DNA of 64,000 nt from Abiotrophia defectiva ATCC 49176 (GCF_037041345.1 NZ_CP146287.1:248001-312000); one strand, 5' to 3'; positions 8,969 through 18,239 are shown, counted from the stretch's first letter. Numbers and translations: made by a program. The notes: generated by a model not told the origin, from the sequence alone.

Positions 8969-9116
8969 GTAATTGGACTAGACAAAAAAGTGTCACAATA
9001 GTGCGGATTAGATAGCTTATAGTTTTATCGCCCAAGTGTTGCCTATCGGAAGGGGAGTCAAAATTAAGCTGAAATTTATCTCAATTAGTGATATGCTGTA
9101 TTTAGGGGAGAAAGGC

Positions 9117-9145
9117 TTTACATTAAGGGGTTTCAGGACTATAAT
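9117..9145 (+). promoter_or_regulatory. Promoter of the DUF7916-PTS operon
   Basis: TTTACA, 17-bp spacer, TATAAT, 57 bases before the start of the next gene. The 150 bases upstream are AT-rich and hold no feature I can name. Confidence 0.7.
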
Positions 9146-9201
9146 GAAGGCAAGACGTATCCTAGAATACGTTTCAAAAATATTTGGAAAGGAGGAGAAG
9201 C

Positions 9202-10101
9202 ATGGCTCATAAACGTTTGTTGTCTTGTACAGCCAGTGAGGTCAAAACTTTGACAGCCGCGGAACTAAAACAAGCCATTAAGGCCAGTGAAGGCCGTATT
9301 ATCTTGGCGGAAACAGTGGTCACCAAGGCGCCGCTAATTGAAGGGGTGAGCAATGCGGAGATGATGCGGGCATTTAGTGCGGATATGCTATTATTGAATG
9401 AATATGATCTATCCACCAAATTTATCCATAGTTTGCCTGCCATGGACGCGCCCATTGCCTACCTCAAGGAATTAACTGGTAGACCTATGGGGTTGAACTT
9501 AGAACCGGTTGACCCAAGTGCTGAAGCGCTAGAAGATTGGATTGACCTACCTGAGGGCCGACGTGCTACAGTAGAGAACTTCCAAGCCGCTAACCGAGAG
9601 GGATTTGATTTCTTGGTCTTGACGGGTAACCCTTCGACAGGGGTTAGTCATCAGGCCATTGAAGCCACGGTGCGGCTAGCTAAGCAGCATTTCAAGGGAC
9701 TGGTCTTTGCAGGTAAGATGCACAGTGCCGGGACCGGCGAGAAGGTGGTCTCTGAAGAGCATTTGTTAGCCTATATGGCAGCAGGTGCGGATGGCGTCTT
9801 GATTCCAAGTGTGGGGACCGTGCCAGGTGTCAGAGAAGACCAGGTGGCGCGGATTGCCGATCAGGTCAAGGACTTGGGCGGCTTAGTTATCTCAACCATT
9901 GGCACCAGTCAGGAAAGTGCCGATAGTGGGACCATTCGCGAATTTGCGCTAGCCAACAAACGCGTGGGTACAGATATTCATCACATTGGCGATGGTTCCT
10001 ATGGACGCATGCCAGATCCAGAGAATATTCTGGCCTTGTCGCTAGCAATTAGAGGGAAGCGGCATACTTATTTCCGTATGGGACAATCAGTATTAAGATA
10101 G
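9202..10101 (+). CDS. PTS-associated DUF7916-type protein, probable TIM-barrel enzyme
   Basis: 299 residues with no signal peptide. Recurrent strand-helix pattern, a glycine-rich FAGKMHSAGTG stretch and an AAGADGVLIPSVGTVPG segment look like a phosphate-binding barrel, and the N-terminal half has LLLNEYDLSTKFI. I recognise it as the protein often encoded beside glucose/N-acetylglucosamine-type PTS permeases (DUF7916), whose reaction I do not know. The start is the ATG at 9202 behind AAAGGAGGAGAAGC; a TTG-opened extension to 9184 overlaps that site. The PTS gene follows 16 bases downstream, so it probably acts on the imported sugar phosphate. Confidence 0.7.
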   Translation: MAHKRLLSCTASEVKTLTAAELKQAIKASEGRIILAETVVTKAPLIEGVSNAEMMRAFSADMLLLNEYDLSTKFIHSLPAMDAPIAYLKELTGRPMGLNLEPVDPSAEALEDWIDLPEGRRATVENFQAANREGFDFLVLTGNPSTGVSHQAIEATVRLAKQHFKGLVFAGKMHSAGTGEKVVSEEHLLAYMAAGADGVLIPSVGTVPGVREDQVARIADQVKDLGGLVISTIGTSQESADSGTIREFALANKRVGTDIHHIGDGSYGRMPDPENILALSLAIRGKRHTYFRMGQSVLR

Positions 10102-10117
10102 AAAGTAGGAAAAAACA

Positions 10118-11569
10118 ATGATGTCATATTTACAAAAAATGGGTCGCTCTTTGATGCTACCTGTTGCCATCTTACCAGTGGCTTCCATTTTAATGGGGAT
10201 TGGTTACTGGATTAGCCCTGCTGGTTTAGGTGTTCCAGGCCAAACCGGGACCAACCCAGTAGCAGTCTTCTTGATTCAAGCAGGTTTAGTCTTAATCGAC
10301 AAAATTCCACTCTTATTCGCCGTTGGTTTGGCTGTTGGTTTAGCCAAAGATAAGAACGGGGCAGCCGGTCTCAGTGGTTTGGTAGCCTTCTTAATTATCA
10401 CGACCATCCTATCTAAGGATGTTGTGGCTCAATTACAAGGGGTAAAACCAGAAGAAGTGGCTTTGGCTTTCTCTAAGAGCACTAACGCCTTCATCGGGAT
10501 CTTATCAGGGATCATCGGTGGGGAAATGTACAACCGTTTCAAAGATGTTAAATTACCAACCGCTCTAGGTTTCTTCAGCGGTCGTCGTTCTGCGCCAATC
10601 ATGGCAGGTCTTGTAGCATCACTTGCTGCCCTTGTCTTGCTCTTCGTATGGCCAGCAGTCTTCAGTGCTTTAGTAGCCTTTGGTAAGTCATTTGTTGGCT
10701 TGGGCGCAATCGGTGCTGGTATCTATGGTTTCTTCAACCGTCTCTTGATTCCAGTTGGTTTACACCATGCCCTCAACGCTGTCTTCTGGTTCGACGTAGC
10801 TGGGATTAACGATATCGGGAACTTCTGGGGTAACACTGGGGTTCTAGGTCAAACTGGTATGTACCAAGCTGGTTTCTTCCCAGTCATGATGTTTGGTTTG
10901 CCAGGGGCTGCTTTGGCAATGTACCGCAATGCCAAAGACAGCAAGAAAAAAGCTGTATCAGCCCTCTTAGTGGCGGCTGTCTTGGCTTCCTTCTTAACCG
11001 GGATTACCGAACCACTTGAGTTCGCCTTCATGTTCCTAGCACCTGTTCTTTACTTGGTGCACGCTGTCTTAACAGGGGTATCCTTGACAATTGCAGCCTT
11101 GTTACATGCTACTGCAGGTTTCAACTTCAGTGCTGGTTTGATTGACTTTATCTTAACTAGCCGCTTGCCAATGGCTAACAATCCTTGGCTCTTGATTGTC
11201 TTAGGTCTAGTAATGTTCGTTGTTTACTTCTTTGTCTTCGACTTCTTAATCAAGAAATTCAACTTCACCACTCCAGGTCGTGAAGAAGATGAGTCCACTG
11301 AAGGCGATGCTAACATGACCGTTAAAGCTAGCGACTTCAACATTCCTTTATTAATTGAAGGTTTAGGTGGCAAGGACAACATTGAAGCAACTGACCACTG
11401 TGCTACTCGCTTACGTTTAACCCTAGCTGACACTAGCAAGGTTGACGAAGCTAAGATCAAATCTACCGGTGCTGTTGCAACGCGTGTCCTCAACAAAAAG
11501 AACGTGCAAGTCATTATCGGGACCGAAGTACAATTCGTTCACGATGCCTTAGCAGCACAAGTAAAATAA
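10118..11569 (+). CDS. PTS transporter EIIBC, N-acetylglucosamine/glucose family
   Basis: 483 residues. The IIC membrane domain (about 1-390, ten or so helices, with GITEPLEFAFMFLAP) is followed by a IIB domain whose phosphorylated cysteine is about C428 in DHCATRLRL. There is no IIA domain, so a separate EIIA must phosphorylate it. It resembles NagE/PtsG-type permeases and lies in one transcription unit with the DUF7916 gene. Codon use is strongly biased toward preferred codons, suggesting high expression. Two ATGs (10118, 10121) are possible starts. Exact substrate (GlcNAc, glucose or another hexose) is unresolved. Confidence 0.85.
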   Translation: MMSYLQKMGRSLMLPVAILPVASILMGIGYWISPAGLGVPGQTGTNPVAVFLIQAGLVLIDKIPLLFAVGLAVGLAKDKNGAAGLSGLVAFLIITTILSKDVVAQLQGVKPEEVALAFSKSTNAFIGILSGIIGGEMYNRFKDVKLPTALGFFSGRRSAPIMAGLVASLAALVLLFVWPAVFSALVAFGKSFVGLGAIGAGIYGFFNRLLIPVGLHHALNAVFWFDVAGINDIGNFWGNTGVLGQTGMYQAGFFPVMMFGLPGAALAMYRNAKDSKKKAVSALLVAAVLASFLTGITEPLEFAFMFLAPVLYLVHAVLTGVSLTIAALLHATAGFNFSAGLIDFILTSRLPMANNPWLLIVLGLVMFVVYFFVFDFLIKKFNFTTPGREEDESTEGDANMTVKASDFNIPLLIEGLGGKDNIEATDHCATRLRLTLADTSKVDEAKIKSTGAVATRVLNKKNVQVIIGTEVQFVHDALAAQVK

Positions 11570-11591
11570 GCCAGTCTATTGATAGAGTAGA

Positions 11592-11633
11592 TAAAAAAAG
11601 CGTTGGTAGCCTGAGGGCTCCAACGCTTTTTCT
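11592..11633. terminator. Terminator after the PTS gene
   Basis: AAAAAAAGCGTTGG and CCAACGCTTTTTC arms with a loop containing TAGCCTGAGGGCT; A-rich on one side and T-rich on the other. Confidence 0.88.
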
Positions 11634-11747
11634 TATGGCTTGACGAGAGAGGGCAAAAGGCTGGTTTTCTAGCTTCTGGCCTCTTCAGTTGCTGGTCACA
11701 TTGTGTTAAAATAGATAGGTGATAAATCAGAGAAGGAGGCGAGCGGC

Positions 11748-12497
11748 ATGGCCAAGCTTGCATTAGATACGGCGACGGAGGCACTGTCAGTGACAGTCAT
11801 AGATGATGCGGACCGGGTGCTAGGGCATACCAGCTTAGCGGCAGGCAAACAGCATGGGGAGCGTTTGGTGCCTGTTGTGGCCCAGTTGCTGGAGGATTGC
11901 AATGTGGACCGCCAAGCCGTGGATAGCCTCTATGTGGGGGTAGGACCCGGCTCTTATACCGGCGTGCGTATTGGGGTGACTCTGGCTAAAACCTGGGCCG
12001 ACAGTCTGGGTCTAGCCCTCTATCAGATGTCTTCCCTGGCCCTGCTAGCAGCACAAGCTAATGTGGCAGTAGGAGACTACATTATTCCCCTCATGGATGC
12101 CCGCCGCTTGTCAGCCTACACGGCCCTCTATCAGCAGACAGACCAGGGGCTGGTGGCAGTGACGGCGGATTGCCATGCCGACTGGCAGACTTGGCTGACG
12201 AATGAAGCTCGCCAGCATTTGCAGGCTGGCACCCAAGTCCTGATGATTGGCCAGCATCTGGCGCCATTTGCTGAGGTCTTTAGCCAGGCCTTGCCAGATG
12301 TCAGCCTTAAGACGGTGGAAGGTTGGACCGCCTATCCTCATACCGATAAGTTCCAGCAAGTCGCCCATGAGCGGGTGGTAGAGCCGGCCCTCTTGGAGCC
12401 TGTCTATGGCCATTTGACCCTGGCGGAACAGGAATGGCTAGCCAAAGAAGGAGGCGCCAGTGTCGACCATGCAGCACTTATCCACTATTATTCGTGA
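11748..12497 (+). CDS. tsaB: tRNA threonylcarbamoyladenosine synthesis protein TsaB
   Basis: 249 residues with ASKHA-fold motifs at the N-terminus (LALDTATEALSV) and the conserved GVGPGSYTGVRIGV near residues 64-77. TsaB is the non-catalytic partner of TsaD in making t6A37 on ANN-decoding tRNAs. It is first in the tsaB-rimI-GNAT-tsaD operon, which in Bacillus is ydiC-ydiD-ydiE. Ribosome-binding site GAAGGAGG precedes the ATG, and the next gene overlaps its 3' end by 38 bases. Confidence 0.93.
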   Translation: MAKLALDTATEALSVTVIDDADRVLGHTSLAAGKQHGERLVPVVAQLLEDCNVDRQAVDSLYVGVGPGSYTGVRIGVTLAKTWADSLGLALYQMSSLALLAAQANVAVGDYIIPLMDARRLSAYTALYQQTDQGLVAVTADCHADWQTWLTNEARQHLQAGTQVLMIGQHLAPFAEVFSQALPDVSLKTVEGWTAYPHTDKFQQVAHERVVEPALLEPVYGHLTLAEQEWLAKEGGASVDHAALIHYYS

Positions 12498-13062
12498 GTT
12501 CTGGCAGGAGCGGGTACTAGGTCGCCATTCCCAGGATGCTAGTCAGACGCCACCCAAGCGTCATGCGGCTCTTGATATCAGCCAGTTTCAGCCCCAACCC
12601 TTGGGCGCGGGGGCCTATCTACGGCAATTAGTCGAAGAGGACTTGCCTGAGCTAGTGGCCTTGGAAGAACTCTGCTACGACGGTTTTCTGGCCTGGACCC
12701 TTAAGGATTTCCGGACCGACTTCCGTTATAATCTCTACGCCATCTACTGGGTACTGGAAATTGATGGCCATATTCAGGGCCTGATTTCTGGCCGTTGCCA
12801 GCAAAAGACCGCTCACATCAGCCATCTCTTCATCCACCCGCGCTTTCGGCGCCAGGGCTATGCCCGTCGCCTGGTGCAACGCTGGTGTCGTTGCGTCAGC
12901 CAAATCGGCAGCCGGCGGGTGACCTTAGAGGTTCGGGCGACCAACCAGGCCGCTCAAACCCTTTACCAGGGGCTAGGCTTTGAAATTGAACGCCTAGTGC
13001 CCAACTACTACCACACCATGCAGGAGGATGCCCTCTTCATGGTCTATGACTGTCAGCAATAG
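12460..13062 (+). CDS. rimI: RimI-type ribosomal-protein-alanine N-acetyltransferase
   Basis: GNAT fold with the acetyl-CoA loop RFRRQGYARRLV (near residue 125) and the C-terminal NQAAQTLYQGLGFEIERLVPNYY typical of RimI, which acetylates the N-terminus of ribosomal protein bS18. It is 200 residues, about 45 longer than usual at the N-terminus. The GTG at 12460 is chosen because GGAGG lies 7 bases before it; an ATG at 12469 is the alternative. The start overlaps tsaB by 38 bases. A second RimI-like gene follows. Confidence 0.83.
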   Translation: MSTMQHLSTIIREFWQERVLGRHSQDASQTPPKRHAALDISQFQPQPLGAGAYLRQLVEEDLPELVALEELCYDGFLAWTLKDFRTDFRYNLYAIYWVLEIDGHIQGLISGRCQQKTAHISHLFIHPRFRRQGYARRLVQRWCRCVSQIGSRRVTLEVRATNQAAQTLYQGLGFEIERLVPNYYHTMQEDALFMVYDCQQ

Positions 13063-13073
13063 GAGGTGTCGGC

Positions 13074-13559
13074 ATGGACAGCAAACATTATCAGGTGGTG
13101 CCCTTCACCGGCGCCCAGCTACCCGAGGCCTTCCGTCAGGTTATTATTGAAGGCAATCAGGCCTTGCACTGGAATGAAGCTCAGAGTCGGGACGACTTCC
13201 AACTGGACCAGACCGAGTATTACCTGCTGCTAGACCATGATCAGGTGCTGGGTTATGTCGGCCTCCACCATGTCTTGGATGAAGCCACCCTCAACCTAGT
13301 CTATATCCAAGCTGACTTACGGGGCCAGGGCTTGGGGCGCCAGCTCCTGGATTTCGTCTTAAATCAACTAACCCATCGGGGCATCCGCCATGTCTTCTTG
13401 GAAGTGCGCCAGGCTAATGCAGCGGCCCTGGGCCTCTACCAGCAGGCCGGCTTTGAAACCTTAATCGTCCGGCCACGTTACTATCAAAATCCGGTGGATG
13501 ACGCGGTCATTATGCAAAAATTACTAAGTCGATCAGAAAAGGAGGGGGAGCCTTCATGA
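13074..13559 (+). CDS. Second RimI-like GNAT acetyltransferase
   Basis: 161 residues, GNAT family with acetyl-CoA loop [11 protein letters not shown] and the RimI-like tail [24 protein letters not shown]. Two tandem RimI-like genes between tsaB and tsaD are common in Lactobacillales; which one modifies bS18 is not known from sequence. Ribosome-binding site TAGGAGGTGTCGGC. Its stop overlaps the tsaD start (ATGA, 13556-13559). Confidence 0.83.
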   Translation: MDSKHYQVVPFTGAQLPEAFRQVIIEGNQALHWNEAQSRDDFQLDQTEYYLLLDHDQVLGYVGLHHVLDEATLNLVYIQADLRGQGLGRQLLDFVLNQLTHRGIRHVFLEVRQANAAALGLYQQAGFETLIVRPRYYQNPVDDAVIMQKLLSRSEKEGEPS

Positions 13560-14569
13560 GTCAAGTAGTTCGGATTATGGCCTTTGAATCGTCTTGCGAT
13601 GAGACCAGTGTGGCCATTGTCGAAGACGGCCAGACCATCTTAGCCAATGTGGTGGCTTCCCAGGTCCAAAGCCATATCCGCTTTGGCGGGGTGGTGCCCG
13701 AGGTAGCCAGCCGCCATCATGTGGAACAAATCAGTCAGGTCACCCGTCTGGCCTTAGAACAAGCTGGCGTCACTTGGCAGGACATTGATGCCATTGCGGT
13801 CACCCAGGGGCCTGGCCTAGTCGGCGCCCTCCTAGTCGGGATTACGGCCGCCAAGACCTTGGCCTTGGTCCACGACAAGCCCTTGATTGCGGTCAATCAT
13901 TTGGCCGGCCATATCTATGCCAGTCAAATCGGGCAGCCACTAGCCTTTCCCCTGCTGGCCCTGATTGCTTCGGGCGGCCATACCGAGTTGGTTTATATGC
14001 CTGAGCATGCAAGCTATCAAGTCGTGGGAGAGACCCAGGATGATGCGGTCGGCGAAGCCTATGATAAGGTCGGGCGCCTGCTGGGCCTGCCTTATCCGGC
14101 CGGTAAGCATATGGACGCCTTGGCCCATCAGGGTCAGGACACCTATCCGGTACCACGGGCCATGCTGCAAGAAGATAACTTGGACTTCAGCTTTAGTGGT
14201 ATGAAGAGCGCGGTCATGAACCTAGTTCATAATGCCAAGCAAAGGGGTCAGGAGCTGGTGACGGCTGATTTGGCCACCAGCTTCCAGCAGGCGGTTGTCG
14301 ATGTCTTGGTGGGTAAGACCCTCAAGGCTTTGGCGCAATATCCAGTTAAGCAATTTATTCTAGCCGGGGGTGTGGCCGCTAACTCTGGCCTGCGTCAGCG
14401 TCTCAGCGAGGAATTGGCCAGTCGCTATCCTGAGCTTGAAGTTCTGATTCCGCCTCTATCCCTCTGTGGCGACAATGCGGCCATGATTGGGGCGGCCGCC
14501 TATCCGCTTTATTTACAAAAAAGATATAGTCCACTGACCCTCAATGCTAAGCCTGGCTTATTCTTATAA
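13556..14569 (+). CDS. tsaD: tRNA N6-adenosine threonylcarbamoyltransferase TsaD
   Basis: 337 residues, the catalytic subunit that transfers threonylcarbamoyl to A37 of tRNA. Iron-binding HxxxH is H115 and H119 in NHLAGHI. Other family signatures seen are [25 protein letters not shown], the [13 protein letters not shown] loop and the C-terminal [10 protein letters not shown] and CGDNAAMIG. It is translationally coupled to the preceding GNAT gene and ends the operon; the ABC-F gene ydiF faces it, the same neighbourhood as in Bacillus. Confidence 0.97.
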   Translation: MSQVVRIMAFESSCDETSVAIVEDGQTILANVVASQVQSHIRFGGVVPEVASRHHVEQISQVTRLALEQAGVTWQDIDAIAVTQGPGLVGALLVGITAAKTLALVHDKPLIAVNHLAGHIYASQIGQPLAFPLLALIASGGHTELVYMPEHASYQVVGETQDDAVGEAYDKVGRLLGLPYPAGKHMDALAHQGQDTYPVPRAMLQEDNLDFSFSGMKSAVMNLVHNAKQRGQELVTADLATSFQQAVVDVLVGKTLKALAQYPVKQFILAGGVAANSGLRQRLSEELASRYPELEVLIPPLSLCGDNAAMIGAAAYPLYLQKRYSPLTLNAKPGLFL

Positions 14570-14585
14570 GCTAGGCTATTTTTTC
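14550..14585 (+). terminator. Terminator overlapping the tsaD stop
   Basis: AGCCTGGCTTAT and ATAAGCTAGGCT arms (one mismatch) around TTCT, then ATTTTTTC. The stem includes the last tsaD codons. Confidence 0.65.
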
Positions 14586-14641
14586 TTCTTGGGGGCCAAA
14601 GTTTGCGCACTAAGGGTCACTAAATCGATTTAAGCCAATGA

Positions 14642-14677
14642 AAAAAGGCACTGAGATTTAAGTCTCAGTGCCTTTTT
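14642..14677. terminator. Bidirectional terminator between tsaD and ydiF
   Basis: AAAAAGGCACTGAGA and TCTCAGTGCCTTTTT arms around TTTAAG: a perfect stem with A and T tails, serving both convergent genes. Confidence 0.9.
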
Positions 14678-14679
14678 GC

Positions 14680-14713
14680 TTTCCCGATATATCATATATG
14701 ATATATCGGGAAA
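14680..14713. repeat. 34-bp perfect palindrome
   Basis: TTTCCCGATATATCATA followed directly by its exact reverse complement, with no loop. It lies just after the bidirectional terminator and 10 bases past the ydiF stop. Spacerless perfect symmetry is more typical of a protein-binding site than of a terminator. Confidence 0.85.
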
Positions 14714-14722
14714 ATGCTAAAC

Positions 14723-16681
14723 TTAGGCTAGAAAGTCTTCCAAGGCCAGGCTGGCACTTTCCCAGGCTTCTAAGGCCTCAAGTTGGGCAGCTTCAGCCTC
14801 TTGCAGGTCTTGGTGGAGCTGGGCTAGCTGGCTCTGGTCATTGGCCAAGGCAGCCGTCTCCATCTGGGTGTGGAGTTGGGCGATGCGAGCCTCCCATTGG
14901 GCGTGGCTGGCGTCTGCCTGATCCACGGCTTCTTCCAAGCGGCGGCGTTGACGCTTGGCTTCTTTCATGGCTTGATAGTCTTGTTGGGCCGGATTAGCTG
15001 AATTGGCCGCCTTAGGCTCAGTGCCTGCCTCGCTAGATTGGCTCTGGGCAATTAAGGCTTCTTCGGCCTTCTTCTCCTGATAATAATCGTAGTCGCCTAG
15101 GTAGGTCTTGACGCCTTGCGGGGTGACTTCGACTACTTGCGTCGCCAAGCGATTGATGAAATAGCGGTCGTGGGAGACGAAGAGCAGGGTGCCATCGAAG
15201 GCAATCAGGGCATCTTCCAGAACTTCCTTGCTGTCGATATCCAAGTGGTTGGTCGGTTCGTCTAGAATCAGGGTGTTGTCGTGCTCGGTGGCTAGCAGGG
15301 CTAGACTGAGCCGGGCCTTCTCGCCCCCACTCAGCATGGAGACCTTCTTGAGGACATCATCGCCCGAGAAGAGGAAGCTGCCTAAAATGGTCCGAATGAC
15401 CTTCTCGTCGGTAGTGTCATGAGCTTGCCAGAGGGTTTCTAAGACGGTCAAATTCTCGTCAGGCAAGACCAGGTTCTGGTCGTAGTAGCCGACTTGAACG
15501 CCCGTGCCAAAGCGATAGGTCCCTGCCAGGGCAGGCAACTGGCCAATCAGAGTCTTGAGCAGGGTGGTCTTGCCGACCCCGTTAGGTCCTACTAGGGCGA
15601 TGGCTTCTTGGCGCCGGACCTGGAGGTTGAGGTCCTGAGCGACCGGCGTGGCTTCATAGCCCACCGCCAAATGATCGACGGCGAGAACATCTTCACCGGA
15701 GTCCTTGGCTGCCAGGAACTGGATGCGGGGCGCCTGCTTGTCTTGCTTAGGCTTGTCTAGGCGGTCCATTTTCTCCAACTGCTTGCGGCGACTTTGGGCC
15801 CGTTTGGTCGTTGAAGCCCGCACCAGGTTACGTTGGACGAAGTCTTCGAGTTTTTGAATGGTAGCTTGTTGGGCGGCATAGGCCTTCTCCTCAGCGGCCA
15901 GACGCAGGGCCTTCTCTTCCACATAGTAGCTGTAATTGCCCTTGTAGGTGTGGAGACGATGATGGCGCAGTTCCAGGACCTGGTTGACTACCTTATCCAG
16001 GAAATAACGGTCGTGGGAAACCAGGAGGAGGGCGCCCTTGTAGCCAGTCAGGTAAGTTTCTAGCCAGGCTAGGGTAGTCATGTCTAAGTGGTTGGTCGGC
16101 TCGTCCAGAATCAGCAGGTCATAGTCCATAAGTAGGATGCGGGCCAGGGCAAGGCGGGTCCGTTGCCCCCCGGATAATTGGCTAACCGGCGTGGCATAGT
16201 CAGCTTCGTAGAAACGGAAACCGTGTAGAACGGTCCGGATATCGGACTCAATAGCATAGGCATTGCGTTGGGTTAGGGCCTCCTGGAGTTGGTCGTAGCG
16301 CTCCAAGGCAGCCTGGTAGGCTGGCGCTTGGGTGTCATCAGACAGCTCAGCTAGTCGCATGGCGGCTTCCTCAGCTGTCTGGCGTAGGGCCAAAGTCTCC
16401 TGGAAGACCGCTAGCATGGTATCCCAGATGGACAGGCTGTCGTTCCATTCGGTCCGAACATGTTGGGCCAGGTAGCCGATTTTTAGGCCTTTGGCCTTGG
16501 TGATGGAACCGTCCGAGATTGGCTCCTCGCCCATGATTTGCTTAATCAGGGTGGACTTGCCGGCCCCATTACGGCCCACTAGGGCAATGCGGTCTTGAGT
16601 TTGGATATTGAAGGAGACCCCTTCATAGAGGGTGTCATCGGCAAAGCGCCGAGCCAGGTCATTGGCTTGTAGTAGAATCAT
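14723..16681 (-). CDS. ydiF: ABC-F family ATPase, YdiF type
   Basis: 652 residues, two ATPase domains and no membrane segments. Walker A sites are GRNGAGKST and GPNGVGKTT, signatures LSGGQRTRLALA and LSGGEKARLSLA, Walker B LILDEPTNHLD twice. The linker between domains (about 240-320) is the ribosome-contacting P-site tRNA interaction motif, and the C-terminus from about 545 is a charged coiled coil. ABC-F proteins act on stalled ribosomes or give antibiotic protection; YdiF is the housekeeping type, supported by its position next to tsaD. It is transcribed convergently with tsaD. Confidence 0.88.
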   Translation of the reverse strand: MILLQANDLARRFADDTLYEGVSFNIQTQDRIALVGRNGAGKSTLIKQIMGEEPISDGSITKAKGLKIGYLAQHVRTEWNDSLSIWDTMLAVFQETLALRQTAEEAAMRLAELSDDTQAPAYQAALERYDQLQEALTQRNAYAIESDIRTVLHGFRFYEADYATPVSQLSGGQRTRLALARILLMDYDLLILDEPTNHLDMTTLAWLETYLTGYKGALLLVSHDRYFLDKVVNQVLELRHHRLHTYKGNYSYYVEEKALRLAAEEKAYAAQQATIQKLEDFVQRNLVRASTTKRAQSRRKQLEKMDRLDKPKQDKQAPRIQFLAAKDSGEDVLAVDHLAVGYEATPVAQDLNLQVRRQEAIALVGPNGVGKTTLLKTLIGQLPALAGTYRFGTGVQVGYYDQNLVLPDENLTVLETLWQAHDTTDEKVIRTILGSFLFSGDDVLKKVSMLSGGEKARLSLALLATEHDNTLILDEPTNHLDIDSKEVLEDALIAFDGTLLFVSHDRYFINRLATQVVEVTPQGVKTYLGDYDYYQEKKAEEALIAQSQSSEAGTEPKAANSANPAQQDYQAMKEAKRQRRRLEEAVDQADASHAQWEARIAQLHTQMETAALANDQSQLAQLHQDLQEAEAAQLEALEAWESASLALEDFLA

Positions 16682-16791
16682 AGTAGGCGATTCCTTTCTA
16701 TCAGTGTCTCTATCATTATACCTTGAAGATTCAGGACCTTCAAGGAAAGAGAAGGGACGAATTCTCGGAGACCGGAGGGCGGGTTATCGTC

Positions 16792-17442
16792 ATCTTGTTC
16801 TTCAATATTTTAGGCCTAGTTCGGGTTAACCCGAACTGGGTGGGTAATCTTGAAAAGCAAAAAAGTCATAGGGGAAGATTTTATTGCCTTTATATCAATA
16901 GCAAAGTGTAGAAAACATTGAGAAATTTAAATTAGTCCAAGTATTTTTTAGTGGAGACAAGGCTCATGTTTGGGACAAAAGAGAGAGTTAGACGGCGAGA
17001 AATCTGTTGGAAGACTGGCCTGGCCAGGCTAGAGCCGGTCCGGCTCCAAATGCCTGCTTTAGGTTTTAATGCCGAAAGGCGATTACGAGTTCTCGCCACA
17101 AAGGCCGAGAATTAAATTATCTTGCTTTTCAATATTTTACGCCGAGTTCGGGTTAACCCGAACTCGCATAAAGATACTGAAAAGCAAGAAAGTGATGGTG
17201 GTGTCTATTATTGCTGTGCTATCAATGTTCATCGGAATAATATGGATAGAAATGTAAAATGGCCAGAATAATTTTTGTTGAAAATAGCCAATGGAGGCAT
17301 AAGCCTGACACAACTAGATAGCTACTTTAGGTCCAAAGACACTCAGAACCGATAGACGCTAACTCCAAAACAATCTTGCTAATCAATATTTGGCAGCGAG
17401 TTGTGGTTAACCACAACTCGTATCAAAAAACTGAAAACCAAG
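16792..17442. repeat. Three copies of a hairpin repeat with a GTTAAC-centred palindrome
   Basis: Copies lie at 16792-16866, 17121-17188 and 17375-17442. Each has an outer stem (CTTGCTTTTCA with TGAAAAGCAAG, perfect in copy 2) and an inner spacerless palindrome: AGTTCGGGTTAACCCGAACT (16818-16837), CGAGTTCGGG... centred on GTTAAC (17143-17166, 24 bp) and CGAGTTGTGG... (17397-17420, 24 bp). Copies 2 and 3 differ at paired positions on both arms, so the symmetry is preserved. The whole 16682-17555 stretch has no gene I can support. Confidence 0.88.
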
Positions 17443-17555
17443 AAGTTTATAGTGACTCCTACTATGAATGTTTTGCCAAGAGTCATCCCAAAAATATTAA
17501 GCAAAATCTAAAATACCCCAAAAAAATTTTACCTCAAATCTTATCAGGCCAGCCA

Positions 17556-17582
17556 CAAAAAAAGAGCTCCCAAGGGGGCTCG
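17556..17582 (-). terminator. Terminator of the DUF1576 operon
   Basis: On the minus strand GAGCCCCCTTGGGAGCTC is followed by TTTTTTTG, just past the stop of the last gene of the operon. Confidence 0.75.
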
Positions 17583-17589
17583 TGTCTAT

Positions 17590-17862
17590 TTAGTTAGCAA
17601 CTTGTGACCGGTCATATTCATAGAGACGGGTCAGGACATAGGCTAATCCGCAGGTCACACCATGAGTGATGCTGATGTGCTGGGTTAAGAAGAGGGGTGC
17701 CACATAAATCAAGATAGCCAAGGCACCATAGAAGTGCGGTTTGTATTGTGGGAAGCGACGGACATAGCGCAGATAAATCATGGCGAGCACATAGCCCCAG
17801 ATGGCACCACCCGTAACAGGGTGTAAGAAGAGTTGATAAGCTGGCATGCGGAGAAAATCCAT
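17590..17862 (-). CDS. Small membrane protein of unknown function
   Basis: 90 residues with about three hydrophobic segments (around 17-31, 42-60, 65-78) and basic loops (RYVRRFPQYKPH). I do not recognise the family. It is the last gene of a three-gene minus-strand operon with the 114-residue protein and the DUF1576 protein, which suggests a shared membrane function. Ribosome-binding site GAAAGGATTG precedes the ATG. Confidence 0.7.
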   Translation of the reverse strand: MDFLRMPAYQLFLHPVTGGAIWGYVLAMIYLRYVRRFPQYKPHFYGALAILIYVAPLFLTQHISITHGVTCGLAYVLTRLYEYDRSQVAN

Positions 17863-17894
17863 GGGGGAAACAATCCTTTCTACTAGTGACTAAA

Positions 17895-18239
17895 TTATTT
17901 GATTTTGTAACGTCTGATGGTAAGAGTCAAGACGCCGTCTTGGAAGCCACCCAGGGCTTCGTCAATGGCCTTGCCCAGGAAGCTGTAGTCATGGCCGGTG
18001 CAGTGACTACCCAGGAGGGCATTGAAGTATTCGTCCACTTCGATCTCCCGCGGGCTTTGCAGATCCTTGAGTAGCTCTTGGAAGCTAGCGGGTTCGGCCT
18101 GACAGGGCGCTTGGACGGTCATTTCAATGACTTGGTTGCTAGCCTTAAAGTCCAGGTTAAAATCATTAAGGCCATTGTCTAAGAAATAGGAGACAATCTC
18201 CTTCATAATACGCGTTGCTTTGTGTTTTTCGATATTCAT
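17895..18239 (-). CDS. Conserved hypothetical cytoplasmic protein in DUF1576 operon
   Basis: 114 residues, soluble, no signal peptide, with a helical N-terminus (KATRIMKEIVSYFLDNGLNDFNLDF) and a mixed alpha/beta remainder ending in VLTLTIRRYKIK. I do not recognise a characterised family. The start has an AGGAGCCCCCT site. It sits 12 bases after the DUF1576 gene and 32 bases before the small membrane-protein gene, so it is co-transcribed with both. Confidence 0.75.
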   Translation of the reverse strand: MNIEKHKATRIMKEIVSYFLDNGLNDFNLDFKASNQVIEMTVQAPCQAEPASFQELLKDLQSPREIEVDEYFNALLGSHCTGHDYSFLGKAIDEALGGFQDGVLTLTIRRYKIK

